Positions 32,013-44,900 of a DNA stretch of 64,000 nt are shown here, piece after piece. Both the position numbers and the translations under genes were made by a program. The first letter of the stretch is position 1. The number at the start of each line of letters is the position of its first letter. The stretch is from Galeopsis tetrahit. Taxonomy: Eukaryota > Streptophyta > Magnoliopsida > Lamiales > Lamiaceae. The stretch spans positions 76,096,875-76,160,874 of the forward strand of contig OY776121.1 of the NCBI GenBank assembly GCA_963675135.1, in the 5' to 3' direction. Below the pieces are notes generated by a model. The model made no database searches. It saw only the letters and a program-made list of their open reading frames with translations, and had not been told where the DNA came from.

Positions 32013-33669
32013 TGTTGGTCCCAAAGTTGAGTTAAGATTGAGTAAGCTAGTAAAAGTCTAGAGGGGAGGGGTGAATAGACTTTTAAAATTCTTTCAAAAT
32101 ATCAGAGTTTATAATGCGGAATAGAGTTCTGAATAGTACTGTTCTTACTGAGTCAGATCAGTACTTTCAGTTTCAGATTTATACTCAACTTTTCTTTAGA
32201 TCTTTATCTTTGTAAATTCTACTGTTCTTAGTTAAACAAATATCAAACAAATATTAAACAGTAAAGTAAAGAACACAGAATTTTTATAGTGGTTCGACAA
32301 ATGTCTACATCCACTCTCACAACTCCAGTTGTGAAGTTTTATTACTCTTCTTGAGTTCCTTGTGGCTTAAAGTCCCAAGATTAAGACTTTGATCTTATCG
32401 ATTATACCTCCAGGTATATCTTCGATCTACTAGTAATTCTACAAGTAACTAGCACACTTGTTTTACAAAACACAAACTTAAACTGAAAAGTAAAACTTCT
32501 CTTTGAGTAGCCTTTGATTCTTCTCTTCAATTCAGTGGCTCTTCTCTTCTTCAATCTCCTTCAACTCTGTGAGTAATTGCTTGTAGACTTGCTCTTGAAT
32601 TCTCTAAGATCAGTAATTGCTCAGTAGTCTTCAGCAGTAGGAGATCATACAGTATTTATAGAATTTAGTATGACAGTTAGCAGTTTGTGAACTAACTTTC
32701 AACTAACTCTAAACTGTTTTTGTTGTAACTTCTTCTTGTAACCGACTTTGTAACTTCCTTCTTATTCCAAGTCAGCATATCTTCAATAAATCTTTAGTTA
32801 CACTTTAAATAAGCTTTCCAAACTTATTCTTCAACTTTACCAAATCAGCACAGTATCTCACTGCTCTGATTTTTACTCTTCTTAGTCAATCAGCACAGTT
32901 CTCCAGAAACTGTTCTGTACTTCTTCAGATTTCTTCTAAGCTTCTCTTCAACTCTTCTTGAAGTCTTCTTATTCTGAAGTAGTCCTCTGATTCTTCATCA
33001 GTCTTCTGATCTTCATCTAATCTATTCCTAATCTAGTGTTCTGATTTACTGTTCTGAACTTTACAATGCTGAATACAATAGAAAACAACTTTACATATAT
33101 AAAACCTATCTATACATCAACTGAACTACATACAGATGAGTATATCTAAGTCCTATACTATAAGCTGTCTATACAATATAAAACATCAGCTTAATACTTA
33201 ACAGTTCATATATCAGATCAGTTAACCAATAAGATCAGTAACTTATGTAAGTTCAATAACTTCCATATAAGATCAGTAAATACTAAGATCAGTAAACACT
33301 TAAGATCAGTAAACACTTAAGATCAGTTAAGCATATAAGATCAGTAAGTCAGATTTCAAATATCTCATATAAGATCACTAAAATTATCCTCAGATTTCAT
33401 ACTCAGATTAGTAATCTTATTTCAAATAACTCAGTTAAGATCAGTAATTTTATTCTCAATATTGCTTCATAAGATCAGTAAACTTACTTTATATACCATT
33501 AAGATCAGTAATCTCAATTCAAGTTTCTCATCAGATTAGTAAGTTTATATTTAGATGACTTAGTTAAGATGACTTAGAACCACATATATTACTAACTTTA
33601 AGTTGCTTTTGGCCATCAAAACATACTTTCATCAACTAGAACATTGTTTATAGGATTCATATCCCAACA
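32013..33669 (-). repeat. element C 5' LTR
   Basis: 1657 bp, minus-strand TATA box at plus 32653-32660, AAGATCAGTAA repeats at about 33220-33540. Confidence 0.92.
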
Positions 33670-33674
33670 AGTCC

Positions 33675-35274
33675 CCTCAAGGCTCAAAATTCTGGAACAA
33701 TCACTTAAGAACAAGGACACTCTATGGAAAACCAAAAGCTCTGATCAGGAGAGTTGTCCAAAGAAGCTGTCCATATGCAAGAACAAGCTTACCTAGCTCA
33801 AAAGGACAAGGCTACTCAAAGGCTTTGGATCAGGAGAGTTGTCCATAGAAGCCAACTCTATGAGTAAAATGATCTGATGATAAAAGGCCAAATATGCTGA
33901 TCAGAAGAGTTGTCCAGAAGAGTTGTCTCAGCAAGATTGAATCAGAACAGAAACTCTAAAGATTGAAGGTCAACTATGCTGAAAAATTAAGGACAACCAT
34001 ACCCTAAAGAAATGCAATATGCCAAGATCATCCTAGAGTAAAATAAAGGGAAAGAGCCAAGTCATCTGAAGAAGAGCAAGCCAACCTTGCTGAAAGGCAA
34101 AACTGCTGATAGTGATAAGGAGAGTTGTCCAGATGATAAGGAATGTTGTCCTATCATTGGATCAACCTTCAGAAGCCATGTCCAAGTCCTAACAAGAAGT
34201 CAAACATTGGGAAAAGTGCTGCAGAATGAAGACAAAGTCTTACAAGCCGTTTATTACCCAAATGAGGACATGTCACTATCAAGAATCTGTCTTCCAGTTT
34301 GAAGAACTCAAGGAAGACATTTATAGCAACTTGGGAGCTGCCTCTCCAACGGGCAAATCTTCCATTTTGTCTATAAATACAGAAGTGTGAAGACCATTTG
34401 AAAGCACCTCAACCTTGACAAGAATATCCAACTATCCTACAAGTTGACAAGTGCTCTCAAGCTTTCAAAGAGACTATCTTAGTCTTTATACACTTCTTCT
34501 AAGCTGAATCCAATTGTATATTCATACACAAGCTTAGAGAGATATCCTATCCTTATACCTTGATCTTCATTGTAAAGGATATCTCATTAGTTGGAACCTT
34601 ACTTCAACCCTTAACCCTTTCAAGTGAGAAAGTGAGAAGGTTGTAGTAGTAGAAGTGGTAGGAGCTGACTGTTGAGAGAAGAACAGTTCAGTTCTGAGTT
34701 GAGAAGAGGGTACTAGGACTCTAGACATCCTAGGGATCAATTCACCAAGGAGTGGTGTTCTTGATCAAGTGCACCTTGGCACTATAAAACAAGTTAATTC
34801 CAAGAGTGAAGGAATTATCCTGTTAAATCAGGGAAAGTGGATGTAGGAGCTTGAGTCTCTGAACCACTATAAACTCTTGTGTTGATTTACTTTACAAGTA
34901 CTTACATTCATTCAACACTGCACACAAAACTGATCTGTCAAGATACATATTCAAAGACTGTGCAAAACTGATTTGGACAACTTCCCTGAAGCTTAACTGG
35001 ACTGTTTTGGATTGGGAAAGTGATTTCAGAAATTAAAGGAGTCTAAACTTAAAGGGCCAACCACTATTCCGCACATATAACTCCCCTAGATAGTTATTCA
35101 ACTAAGTACTCAATAGTACTTAGTAGTCTGATTATCTTAGAAGAGTTAATCTTCTTCAGTAGAGTTGTCCAAGACAACCTTGCTGAACTCTGGTTTGATC
35201 AAATTAGCAAAAGAATTGCATACAAGTGTATTCCCCCCCCATACACTTGTTATATACTCCTTTCTGGACCAACA
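33675..35274 (+). repeat. element D 5' LTR, right copy, second part
   Basis: Resumes after C and its second AGTCC. TATA box TATAAATA at 34372-34379 lies downstream of C, so D's core promoter survives. It has a 14-base extra repeat (CCAGAAGAGTTGTC) near 33912 relative to the left copy, and a run of eight C before the end. Confidence 0.88.
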
Positions 35275-35276
35275 AG

Positions 35277-35288
35277 TGGTATCAGAGC
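35277..35288 (+). promoter_or_regulatory. primer binding site of element D, right copy
   Basis: TGGTATCAGAGC, two bases after the LTR. A 126-base leader follows before the gag ATG at 35415. Confidence 0.9.
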
Positions 35289-35414
35289 AGGGGTTCAAAG
35301 ACCACTGCTTCTGAAAATCCATCTTGATTTTCAAAACTCTCATATTTGTGTGGTCACTGAACTGATCTCTATCTGAAATCCATTACTTGTTGACTAACTG
35401 AGTATTCTTGAGAA

Positions 35415-37883
35415 ATGGCCAACTACAATGCTGTTCCTCCACCTGCTGTTCAAGGATTAGACAACATGGCCACAAATCCAGTCAACCACATTTCTCATCA
35501 CAAACTGCCCATGTTTTCAATAGACAATTATGATTTCTGGAAAATTAGAATGAGGGCTCATCTTGCATCTCTTCACACTGATATGCTCAGAGTAATCACA
35601 AGAGGACCTTTTGTGTTTACTCAAACTAACCCCAGATTAACAGATGAGCAAAGAGCAGATATAAGGGAACTGATTCCCAAAGATGAAGATGACTTCACTG
35701 CTGATGAAAAGAGGAAAGATAATCTGAATTATCTTGCCATGAACACCCTCTATCAAACAATTCCAGATGCAGTTATGGGTAGAGTCTACCACTGCACCAC
35801 AGCCAAAGAAATTTGGGATACCCTTGCTGAAATGTGTGAAGGCACTGAAAAGATCAAGGAAAACAAGCTCCAAGTTGCTGTGCAAAAGTTTGAACAGTTT
35901 GCAATGGAGTCTGAGGAGTCAATTGATAAGTTTGCTGGTAGATTCACTGATGTGATGAATGAAATCAACTCATTGGGCAAGGTCTACACCAAGAGAGAAG
36001 TGGGGTTGAAGATCTTGAGAAGTCTCACTCAAAAGTGGGATGTCTATGCTGTGATGATGCAGAATACCAAAGATCTCTCCACCATGCCCATGCAACAAAT
36101 ATTCTCAGAACTCAAAGCCTATGAGTTTGACCTCAATAGAAGAAAACATGTTGAGGAACCTTCAAATCCTACTAAGGGAGTGGCATTCAAAGCCAAAGTT
36201 GCTGAACTAGAAATGCAACCCACTCCCAGATCATCAAAGACAGTATCTAAGGCTGAAATGAAGGAAGAACTAGCCTTGATGGCCAGAAGGTTTGACAAGC
36301 TCAACACAAGGTTTGGTAGATATAAGAAATTCTACCAAGACAACAAATTCAGGAGAAGATACAACTCCCCTGAAGTTCAGGCTGAGGACAAAAAGCCTGA
36401 AGAAAAAAGATCAGAGGACAAGTCCTCTGATAGGAGAAGATCCAGTAGATCTGATCCTTCTTCATCTAAGAAAAGAGAAGAATCCAAGAAGGATGATGAT
36501 GAAGACCTGTGCTACAATTGCAAAAAGAAAGGGCATTTCCAGTATGATTGCCCTGAATTGAGCTCTAAAGAAAGAAGAGAGAGACAAGCTAAAAGAGACA
36601 TAAAGTTCACCAATAGAAAAGCCATGATGGCTGGTGAAGAATCTGATAGTGCTGAAAGCTTCAACTCCTCTGATGGATTATTCTCCAACAGTGATGATGA
36701 TGATGATGTTTGCAACATGGCTCTTGAGGATGATGAGGTATCCTCTACTTCTAGTTCACCATCATTCATCTCACAAAACACTAGTGAGGTTAACCTGAAA
36801 CTTTCCTTGGGAAAGTTGATGGAAGATTTCACTAGATTACAAGAATTTCATGATAACTGTGTGAGAGAAAATGAAAGATTGGCTATTGAACTTTCCAAAA
36901 ACTCTGAGGTAGCTGTTGATATCAAAACTACTGAATTGTATCAACAAATCTTGAGAGAGCTTGAGGAAGCAAATCTCAGGATAGTTGACCAACAAAAGGA
37001 GATTGATGATCAACTTCTCTCTCAGAAGAGAAAAGATTTTGAACTTAAAATTCTCAATGCCAAATTTGAAAATCTCTCACATGAATATGATATTCTTAAA
37101 TTAAGTGAAGAAAGCCTGAAATTAAAGATGTCTGCTTTGAACAAATCCTCTAGAGCAATAGAGGAAATTCAAAGTTATCAAAGACCTATGGCTCAAAGAA
37201 GTGGATTAGGTTTTGATCCATTTGAATCTTCACCTTGTCTTAGTGTTGCTTCTGTAAGTAACACTAAGAGAATCTTTGTTAAGTCAGTGGCACAAACTGA
37301 AAATGAGGTGATTCAACCACTGAACAAAGGAAAGGGCAAAATGGATGATCTGCCTACTCAAGTGATTCAGGAGAATAGGCCAAAACCTAAGGAAATGGCC
37401 AAAGCTCCTGAACATAAGAGGAATGTTGGTCAGCAGAGTAGACCCAATGGAAGGGCAACTCTACTGAACAATGTTCAGAGGAGTTATCCAAAGTATTATC
37501 AGCCTAGACTAACTCTTCTAAGAAAGCCTCAGCTGAATAGACCCAAGGATAACTTTCCTCAAAGGCAAAATAAAATGAGACAACCAAAACCCTTCATGCC
37601 AAAGGGTAATGGTCAAAAGAAAGCCTTTCCTCAAAGATTCCCTCAAGTAGCACAAAGAACTCAAAAGTTCAGGAGATTTGACAACTCTCCTGAAACTTAT
37701 AGAGTTAACACTTTCACACACACTTTCCCAAAGGCATTTAAGGGGAAGACAGTGTATGTAGATGCTAGAGGAAGACAATTTAGCCACCTTGAATCAATCA
37801 AGGTTATTAGGCAAGTTTGGGTTCCCAAAGGTACAGCTAACCTCTCAGGACCCAAAACTCAAAGGGTACCTAAACCTATCTAA
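35415..37883 (+). CDS. element D gag, intact (822 aa)
   Basis: Opens MANYNAVPPPAVQG. UBN2/DUF4219-like capsid region (about 30-250, with NYDFWKIRMRAHL), charged linker, zinc knuckle CYNCKKKGHFQYDC (about 366-379), acidic serine region, coiled coil (about 450-590), and a basic glutamine/proline-rich C-terminus to ...RVPKPI. Stop TAA 37881-37883; pol continues directly in the same frame. It packages RNA and forms virus-like particles in the cytoplasm (family knowledge). The left duplicate (15040) has a nonsense change at codon 604; this copy keeps GAA. Confidence 0.9.
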   Translation: MANYNAVPPPAVQGLDNMATNPVNHISHHKLPMFSIDNYDFWKIRMRAHLASLHTDMLRVITRGPFVFTQTNPRLTDEQRADIRELIPKDEDDFTADEKRKDNLNYLAMNTLYQTIPDAVMGRVYHCTTAKEIWDTLAEMCEGTEKIKENKLQVAVQKFEQFAMESEESIDKFAGRFTDVMNEINSLGKVYTKREVGLKILRSLTQKWDVYAVMMQNTKDLSTMPMQQIFSELKAYEFDLNRRKHVEEPSNPTKGVAFKAKVAELEMQPTPRSSKTVSKAEMKEELALMARRFDKLNTRFGRYKKFYQDNKFRRRYNSPEVQAEDKKPEEKRSEDKSSDRRRSSRSDPSSSKKREESKKDDDEDLCYNCKKKGHFQYDCPELSSKERRERQAKRDIKFTNRKAMMAGEESDSAESFNSSDGLFSNSDDDDDVCNMALEDDEVSSTSSSPSFISQNTSEVNLKLSLGKLMEDFTRLQEFHDNCVRENERLAIELSKNSEVAVDIKTTELYQQILRELEEANLRIVDQQKEIDDQLLSQKRKDFELKILNAKFENLSHEYDILKLSEESLKLKMSALNKSSRAIEEIQSYQRPMAQRSGLGFDPFESSPCLSVASVSNTKRIFVKSVAQTENEVIQPLNKGKGKMDDLPTQVIQENRPKPKEMAKAPEHKRNVGQQSRPNGRATLLNNVQRSYPKYYQPRLTLLRKPQLNRPKDNFPQRQNKMRQPKPFMPKGNGQKKAFPQRFPQVAQRTQKFRRFDNSPETYRVNTFTHTFPKAFKGKTVYVDARGRQFSHLESIKVIRQVWVPKGTANLSGPKTQRVPKPI

Positions 37884-40800
37884 TTGCAGGTACCATTGGG
37901 CCACAAGAAGAGGAGCATGAACAAAAAGACAGCATGGTACCTTGACAGTGGATGTTCAAGGCACATGACTGGAAACAAGGAACTCCTCACTGACTTCATT
38001 GAAAAAGAAGGCCCAAATGTTACTTTTGGAGACAGCTCACAGACAACTACAAAAGGTTATGGTACTTTGATGATTGGTAACATCAAAGTAACCAATGTGT
38101 CTTATGTAGCTGGTCTCAAATATAACCTCCTAAGTATCAGTCAATTCTGTGACAAAGATTTTAATGTTGAGTTCTCAAGTGGAAAGTGTCTAATTAAGGA
38201 TAAAACTCAACAAACCCTATTGACTGGAACTAGGAAGGGAAATGTGTATTTTGCAGACTGGGACAAGTCTACTGATGCTGCATGTTTTATTGCTAAAAGT
38301 TCTAGTGTACAAAGTTGGTTATGGCATAAAAGGCTAAACCACCTGAATTTCAAATCTATGAATAAACTTGCTAGAAATGCATTAGTTAAAGGACTGCCTA
38401 ATGAGGTTTTCATTAAAGAACATGTGTGTAAGCCATGTCAAGAAGGAAAACAGATTAAAGCCTCATTTAAAGGTAAACCAGTCATCTCCACTGAAAGGGT
38501 ACTTGAACTTCTACATATGGATCTGTTTGGACCAATTACCCCTACAAGCATAAATGGTAGAAAATACACATTGGTGGTAGTAGATGACTTCTCTAGGTTC
38601 ACATGGGTAGTATTTCTCCTTAATAAGAAGGAAACACAAGTCAAACTACCTGAACTTCTAAAGAGACTGTCAAATGAGAAAAGCCTTAGCATTATCAAGA
38701 TAAGATCTGATAAAGGCACTGAGTTCATTAATTCATACATCAATGAGTATTGCACATCTAATGGAATAGCTCATGAAACCTCAGCAGCTAGAACTCCCCA
38801 ACAAAATGGAGTTGTAGAAAGAAGGATTAGAACTTTAAAAGAAGCTGCTAGAACTTTAATTGCTGATTCAAATTTACCCAAGAGGTTTTGGGCTGAAGCT
38901 ATAAACACTGCATGCCATACTCAAAATAGATGTTTGATCACTAAGGGGCAAGGCAAAACCCCCTATGAACTCTGGAAAGGAAGAATGCCTAAAGTGTCAT
39001 ATTTTCGTATATTTGGTTGTAAATGTTTCATTCACAATAATGGGAAAGAACAGTTGAAAGCTTTTGACAGCAAAGCTGATGAGGGAGTATTCCTTGGATA
39101 CTCTCAAATCAGTAGAGCTTTCAGAGTCTACAACAAGAAAACCCTTATAGTGGAAGAAACACCTCATGTTGTGTTTGATGAGTCTATCTTTGAGATCAGG
39201 AATGATCATTTGGAACCTGAAGAAATCACACAGAGGACAACCAGACTAAGCCTTAAAGACAAAGACACTGAATTCATAGATGTTGTCCAGGCCAATATGC
39301 CTAAAGAACCTACATTGGACAACAATCCTGAAGGCAACCTTCCTGAGACAAACCCTACAGGTGGAAATGGTGAACTGAATGAAACAATCCCAGTTCACAT
39401 CCAGGTAACAACTACCAATGAAGAAGCAGTTCCTGCTGAGGTAGTTAATGGGTAAAATAATCAAGGGGGAACTCAAAATGTTGAAAAAGCCAATGTCCCT
39501 GACATTGAGGACAACACCCCTGATTATGATCCTGAATTAGATCCTGCATTAAATTATCCTGAATTCTATGATCAAAATGACTCACCTTCAGTAGAGGACA
39601 ACTCTACTGAAGAGATCAGGAAAAGAAGGACTTGGTTGTCTGACCACCCTACTGATCTGATACTTGGTAATCCAAGTATAGGAGTCAGAACCAGAAAGTT
39701 TCATGGTGAAAGTGCTATGTTCTGTTGTTTCTTGTCAGAGCAAGAACCAAGTGATATTGAGGAAGCACTTCAAGATGCCAATTGGATCACAACCATGCAG
39801 GAAGAACTCAACCAATTCACCAGAAATGAAGTATGGGAGCTGGTGGATAGACCTTCACATCAAGATGTTATTGGAACAAAGTGGGTGTTCAAGAACAAGA
39901 AAAATGAAAATGATGTGATTGTCAGAAACAAAGCAAGACTAGTGGCAAAAGGGTATTGCCAACATGAAGGCATTGACTATGATGAGACATTTGCACCTGT
40001 GGCAAGGCTAGAAGCAATAAGGCTCTTTCTAGCCTATGCAGCCCACAAGAGGTTCAAAGTATACCAAATGGATGTCAAGAGTGCCTTTCTGAATGGAGTC
40101 TTGAAAGAAGAAGTCTATGTGGAGCAACCCCCAGGTTTTGAAATTGGAAATCAAGTTTACAGACTCAAGAAAGCTCTATATGGACTCAAGCAAGCCCCTA
40201 GGGCTTGGTATGACACACTGTCACAATTCCTCTTGGATCATGGATTCACCAAGGGAACTGTGGACAGAACTCTCTTCAGAATCTCTGAAGGAGAGGACAT
40301 CTTGCTTGTCCAAATTTATGTAGATGACATAATTTTTGGATCCCCTAATGAGAAGCTATGTGAGAAATTCTCCAAGCTCATGCAAAGCAAGTTTGAGATG
40401 TCCATGATGGGGTTGATGAATTTCTTTTTGGGTCTACAAGTCAAGCAATCTAAAGAAGGAATCTTCATCAACCAAGCTAAGTACACCAGAGAAATGATCA
40501 AGAAGTTTGGGTGTACAACTAGCAAGCCAGTAAGGATCCCTATGAACACAAATTGGAAGATGGATCCTGATGAGAGTGGTATTCCAACCAACTCTACTGA
40601 GTATAGAGGAATAATTGGTTCACTCCTCTATCTCACTGCCAGCAGACCTGATATCACCTTAGCAGTAGGTGTTTGTGCAAGGTTTCAAGCAAATCCTAAG
40701 AAAAGCCACCTTGAGGCTGCAAAGAGGATTTTGAGGTATCTCAAAGGCACTGAAAATCTAGGCCTTTGGTACCCTGCTGATGACAATATTGAGCTAACTG

Positions 40801-41273
40801 GCTACTCAGATGCTGATTATGGAGGATGTAGGATTGACAGAAAGTCCACCTCAGGGACTTGTCAATTCTTGGGCAACAAACTCATATCTTGGTTCTCCAA
40901 GAAACAAAATACAGTGGCCACCTCCACCACTGAAGCTGAATATGTTGCTGCTGGAAGTTGCTGTGCTCAAATACTTTGGCTAAGACAACAACTCAGAGAC
41001 TACAAAGTCAACTCTACTGAAGTGCCAATTTTCTGTGATAACAATAGTGCCATTGCTATATCACAAAATCCTGTCTTGCACACAAGATGCAAACATGTGG
41101 ACATCAAGCATCACTTCATTAGAGATCATGTGGAGAAGAAGGATATCAAGTTGGTGAAAATTCACACAGACCATCAAAAAGCTGATATACTAACTAAGCC
41201 ACTTGCAGAGGCAAGATTCCTGGAATTATCAGCAGAGTTGGGACTTCTTGATCCAGGGAAGCTGGAAAAATGA
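37884..41273 (+). pseudogene. element D pol, one internal stop
   Basis: Protease YLDSGCSRHMTG (D at residue 21), GAG-pre-integrase HKRLNHLN...CKPC, integrase acids in LLHMDLFGP, RSDKGTEF and NGVVERRIRT. A TAA at 39453-39455 follows ...AEVVNG in the integrase-RT linker. The same frame then continues through RT (QMDVKSAFLNG, YGLKQAPRAWY, IYVDDIIFGS) and RNase H (SDADYGGCRIDRKSTSG, STTEAEYVAA, HVDIKHHFIRDH). The stop lies in a poorly conserved linker and all catalytic motifs are present, so the lesion may be a single recent change. Separated from gag only by the gag TAA, in frame. Confidence 0.88.
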
Positions 41274-41965
41274 GTCCAAAGAAGTTCATTGATTGAAGGG
41301 GAAATAAACTCAAACTTCAGCAGACTTGGTCAAGTCTACTGAAAATCAGAAATATGACCTTACTTCTTCAGGACACTTGTCCATTAACATTCAGGACCCT
41401 TGTCCACTTCTCTTCAGGACACTTGTCCAAGTGAGGTCAGATAAGTTGTCCCAGCTATCAAACCAAATCTTAGTATGATAAGCACCTATTTTTGGTGATC
41501 AATACCTATTTCGAAATCTGTCCCATTGAAATACAGTTTTCACCTTTCTGGGATTTAATTTGTCTCCCACTCAAAAGGTCACTTTCCATGCATTAAATGC
41601 CAAGATTTAACTCTCGTTTGCATTAAACTTTTTGGGACATGATCTATCTCGAAAAACCCCCAGCCTTAAACAAACATTAAAAACCACCCACGTTTTGAAT
41701 AAAACAGTTATTTCACTGTTACATTGGTTTTTGACCATTGGATCAAAAATGGACAACTCCCCTGAAATCAATCCTAGTCGTCCATTTTGGATTTCCACTT
41801 TTGCTCATCTTTGAATTGCTTCAAGACCTTACCAACTCATTGACAAACATTCTTTTTAGAATATTCACAAGTCTTAAGATCCCCACAAACACTTCTTCCC
41901 CAAGTATTCGAAACCCTAACTCAAATTTTCTTCAAACTCTCTCAAAACTCTCTCTGCAAATTTCA
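41274..41965 (+). other. element D pol-to-third-ORF spacer with CAGGACACTTGTCC repeats
   Basis: About 690 bases. The phrase TTCAGGA(C)CACTTGTCCA occurs three times between about 41367 and 41431. The GTTGTCC/CTTGTCC theme also fills the D LTR. The third-ORF frame is open from 41738, but the first plausible ATG is at 41966 after a short C/T-rich stretch. No convincing TATA box. Confidence 0.6.
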
Positions 41966-44900
41966 ATGGCCCCCAAAGTTAGACTTGAGATGCTTGTTGA
42001 TTTCTCTAACAAGGATCTAGACCTAGATTTTGGCTACTTAAGCAATAAACACAATCTTCATTTTGAGCCAATAGTATCCTTTGAGAATAAGGATCCTGAA
42101 ATCACACCAACCTTGAGATGGTTGAGGAGAGCTGGACTTCAAAAGTTCATGGAGGAAAGACCAAGCTCTTGCTTGGAAAGCTACATGGCAGAATTCTTTG
42201 CCTTCCTCAAGTGGAGAGGCAAACCTGAAGATGGTGAAGTATCAACCAGACTATCTTACACAGCAGAAGGAGAGGAAGAAGAGAGATTCCATAGAGTAAA
42301 ATTCTCCTCAGAAGATCTGGAAGGAGCTTTTGGACTGCCTTATGAGGGAAGGAATCCAGAATCTTATGGCACTGGCCATGAAGATGAGATAGCCCAAGAA
42401 TGGCTATTAGTTCCAGGCCCTCTCTCCTCAACTCAAAACAAGAAAACTCTCAAGCCAGAGTTTCTCAACCTTTTTGAGGTAGTTGCTAAGAGCCTCTTAA
42501 GCAACACTGGAAGCTTAGAGCAGGTTAGTCATCCAAGGATCAGAATCATGGCTGCCATCATTGATGCCAGTGATAAGGGCATTAAATTTGATTGGAGGAC
42601 CTTCATCATGTCTGAGATGATGAAGGAGAAGGCAAAATTCAAGGTGAAAACCCACAATAAGGTGGTGCTAGAAGGGAAAATCAAGTATTGCACCAGGGCA
42701 AGCTTGTTGATTGAGAGGTTTTCCCACTATTCCCAGATGCAGACCTTTGCAAAGCCCCTCCCAGCCCAGAAGATCCTGTTCAGAAAACTTAGCAAGAAAA
42801 CTGAACAGAGAAGGATGCTCATGGTCAAACCTGCTGAAGAACAGGAGGAAGAGAAGCCTAAGATGAAAAAGAGAACAAAAGCCAGGGCTGTCAAAACAAG
42901 AAAGATGTCTCAATTGTCTTCAAGAGAAGCCTCAGGAGCATCAGCTGAAGTTGATGCAGTGGCAGAAGAGGGAGTGAGTGTGCCTTCTGACCACTCAGAA
43001 GAGTTGAGGAGGAAGTACAATGAGACTAGGCAGAAGAAGAAGGGTGATAAGAGAATCAGGGAAGTTGTCCCTGAGAAGGAAGGAAGTGGAAGCAGTAGGG
43101 CCAGCAAGAGAAGGGCCAAGCCTACTGAGAAGGTGTTGGAGCTTCAAGAAGAAAGGTCTCTTCAATTGGCTCTAAGGGAGAGCAGAGCTGAAAGCAGGAC
43201 CAAATCCATGTCAAGGACTAATTCTTCTGGTTCTGGAACTCCAGAATCCAAAGTCCCTGAAGGTCAACCTATAGAGGCCAACCCCCCTGAAACTCAATAC
43301 CTTGAGCCCAACTCCCCTGAAACCCATGTCACCCCTTCCAACCAACCCATTACCCCTGTAAATCTCACTAAGAGATATTCTCCAGAAGGGAATGTGCAAA
43401 GAAGTGGCATTGATGTGCTTGCTGATTTAGCAGTAGATGAGACAAGACTCCTGTCTCCCCTTGACTCATCCATGCTCAATTATTCAAAGCTTTTAGAGCA
43501 TGCACTCAATGAGCCAACCCCCCTGAGTAAAGCCCCTTCAGACCCATTGCTCTCAAAAGCAACTGAAGATCCTTCTACTGCACCCAACCCTTCTGAAGCC
43601 AGTATCCCTGAACTTAATCTGCCTGAAGCCCTATTAGGAGAACCCAGAGCCAACTCCCCTATAACCCAAAGTCCCCACTCAAGTGGAGATGAGGAGGAGT
43701 ATACTTATGAAAGTATGCTCAGAGGAGGAGCCAAGGCTACTGTGGACAGTTTGTATCCACAACTTGCTGAATTTCCAAGAATTCAGAAGGCCTTTCAAGA
43801 TTTAAGGATGCTTGTTGATGTGAAAGACAAATCCTTGATGGAGATATCACAAGTCATCCAAGACAAGGGTGCAAACTGGTGGCAGATAGAGGAAAACAGA
43901 TTATTACACTTTGCTGGAGTTTCAAAGACAAGATTTCTCATTGATGAGGAGATTTTTGCAAAGTTGGTAGCTGATAAGATTGAGGAGGAGATAGAAAGAA
44001 AAGCCAAGGGAATCAAACACCCTGACAGTAACTCCAATGATGATGATTCCCCTGATGATCCCTCAAACCCTTCAAACCCCAACCCTCCTGAAACCCCTCA
44101 AGCCAACCTCCCTGAACTCTTTCAACCCAAGTCTTCTATAGCAGACAGACTTTCAAACCCTCCTAAAACCTATCATAGGAAAGGCTCTGTATCTTCAGAG
44201 GTGTTGACCAAGGGTGGTAACACAACCAAAGACACATCTGCCAATGAAGGTTCTTCTGAACCCAAGGCACAGCCTAAAGATGTTGAGGTTCCTGTACTAG
44301 AGGCTAGTTTGATTAAGGCCTATTCAGTGTCAGAAGAGTTGGACACTGATCAGCCCTTAATCATTCAGGATGACTCAGTGGCTGCTGAGATAAGCACTGT
44401 GATCTCCTCACAACTGCCATCTTTGAATCCTGTTGAGGGTGAAGATGCTGCAGGTTTAGGAGAAGGAGTTGAAAAGGAGAGAATAGTTAAAAAATCTGAG
44501 GGAGTTGAGGATGAAAGAGAGGTAGTCATCACTAAGATAGTGAGTGTACCACCATATGAGGGTGGAATAAGTGAGGAAGGACAGGTTATTCTTGAAGTCA
44601 AATCTGAACTTCAAGAATCCCTTGATGAGAGGAGGCCTGATTCCTTGAGTGAGAACATTATTAAAGAAGGGAGAAAAGAACAAGTTGAAAATGAGAAGAA
44701 GACTGCTGATGTATCAGAGTCTTATACAAAAGAAATTGAGGGTGATGAGTGCTTATTTCCTAACTTGTTTGACTTGTCTGATGTTGCAGGTATTTCTCTT
44801 GATCAAATTTTTGCAGATGAATTCTTAACAGATGCACCTATCCAAGTAGATTCAGGCTCAGCTCAGGCCTTACTTGGAATGCAATCAGAGAAGTTGGACT

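Larger units (their letters stand above)
19731..33669 (-). mobile_element. SIRE-like copia element C, full length
   Basis: 1657-bp LTRs at 19731-21387 and 32013-33669 with TSD AGTCC (19726-19730, 33670-33674). Minus-strand order: 5' LTR, PBS TGGTATCAGAGC, gag, pol, repeat-rich spacer, long third ORF, PPT, 3' LTR. I noticed only about two differences between the LTRs, so it is very young. One amber codon in gag is the only coding lesion I found. Size (13.9 kb), PBS and third ORF suggest the SIRE/Maximus clade. Confidence 0.92.

Noticed and set aside
41738..41965. Upstream 76 codons of the long D frame
   Set aside because: In frame but low-complexity and preceded by no good context; MAPKVRLEML at 41966 matches the start position of the C homologue.
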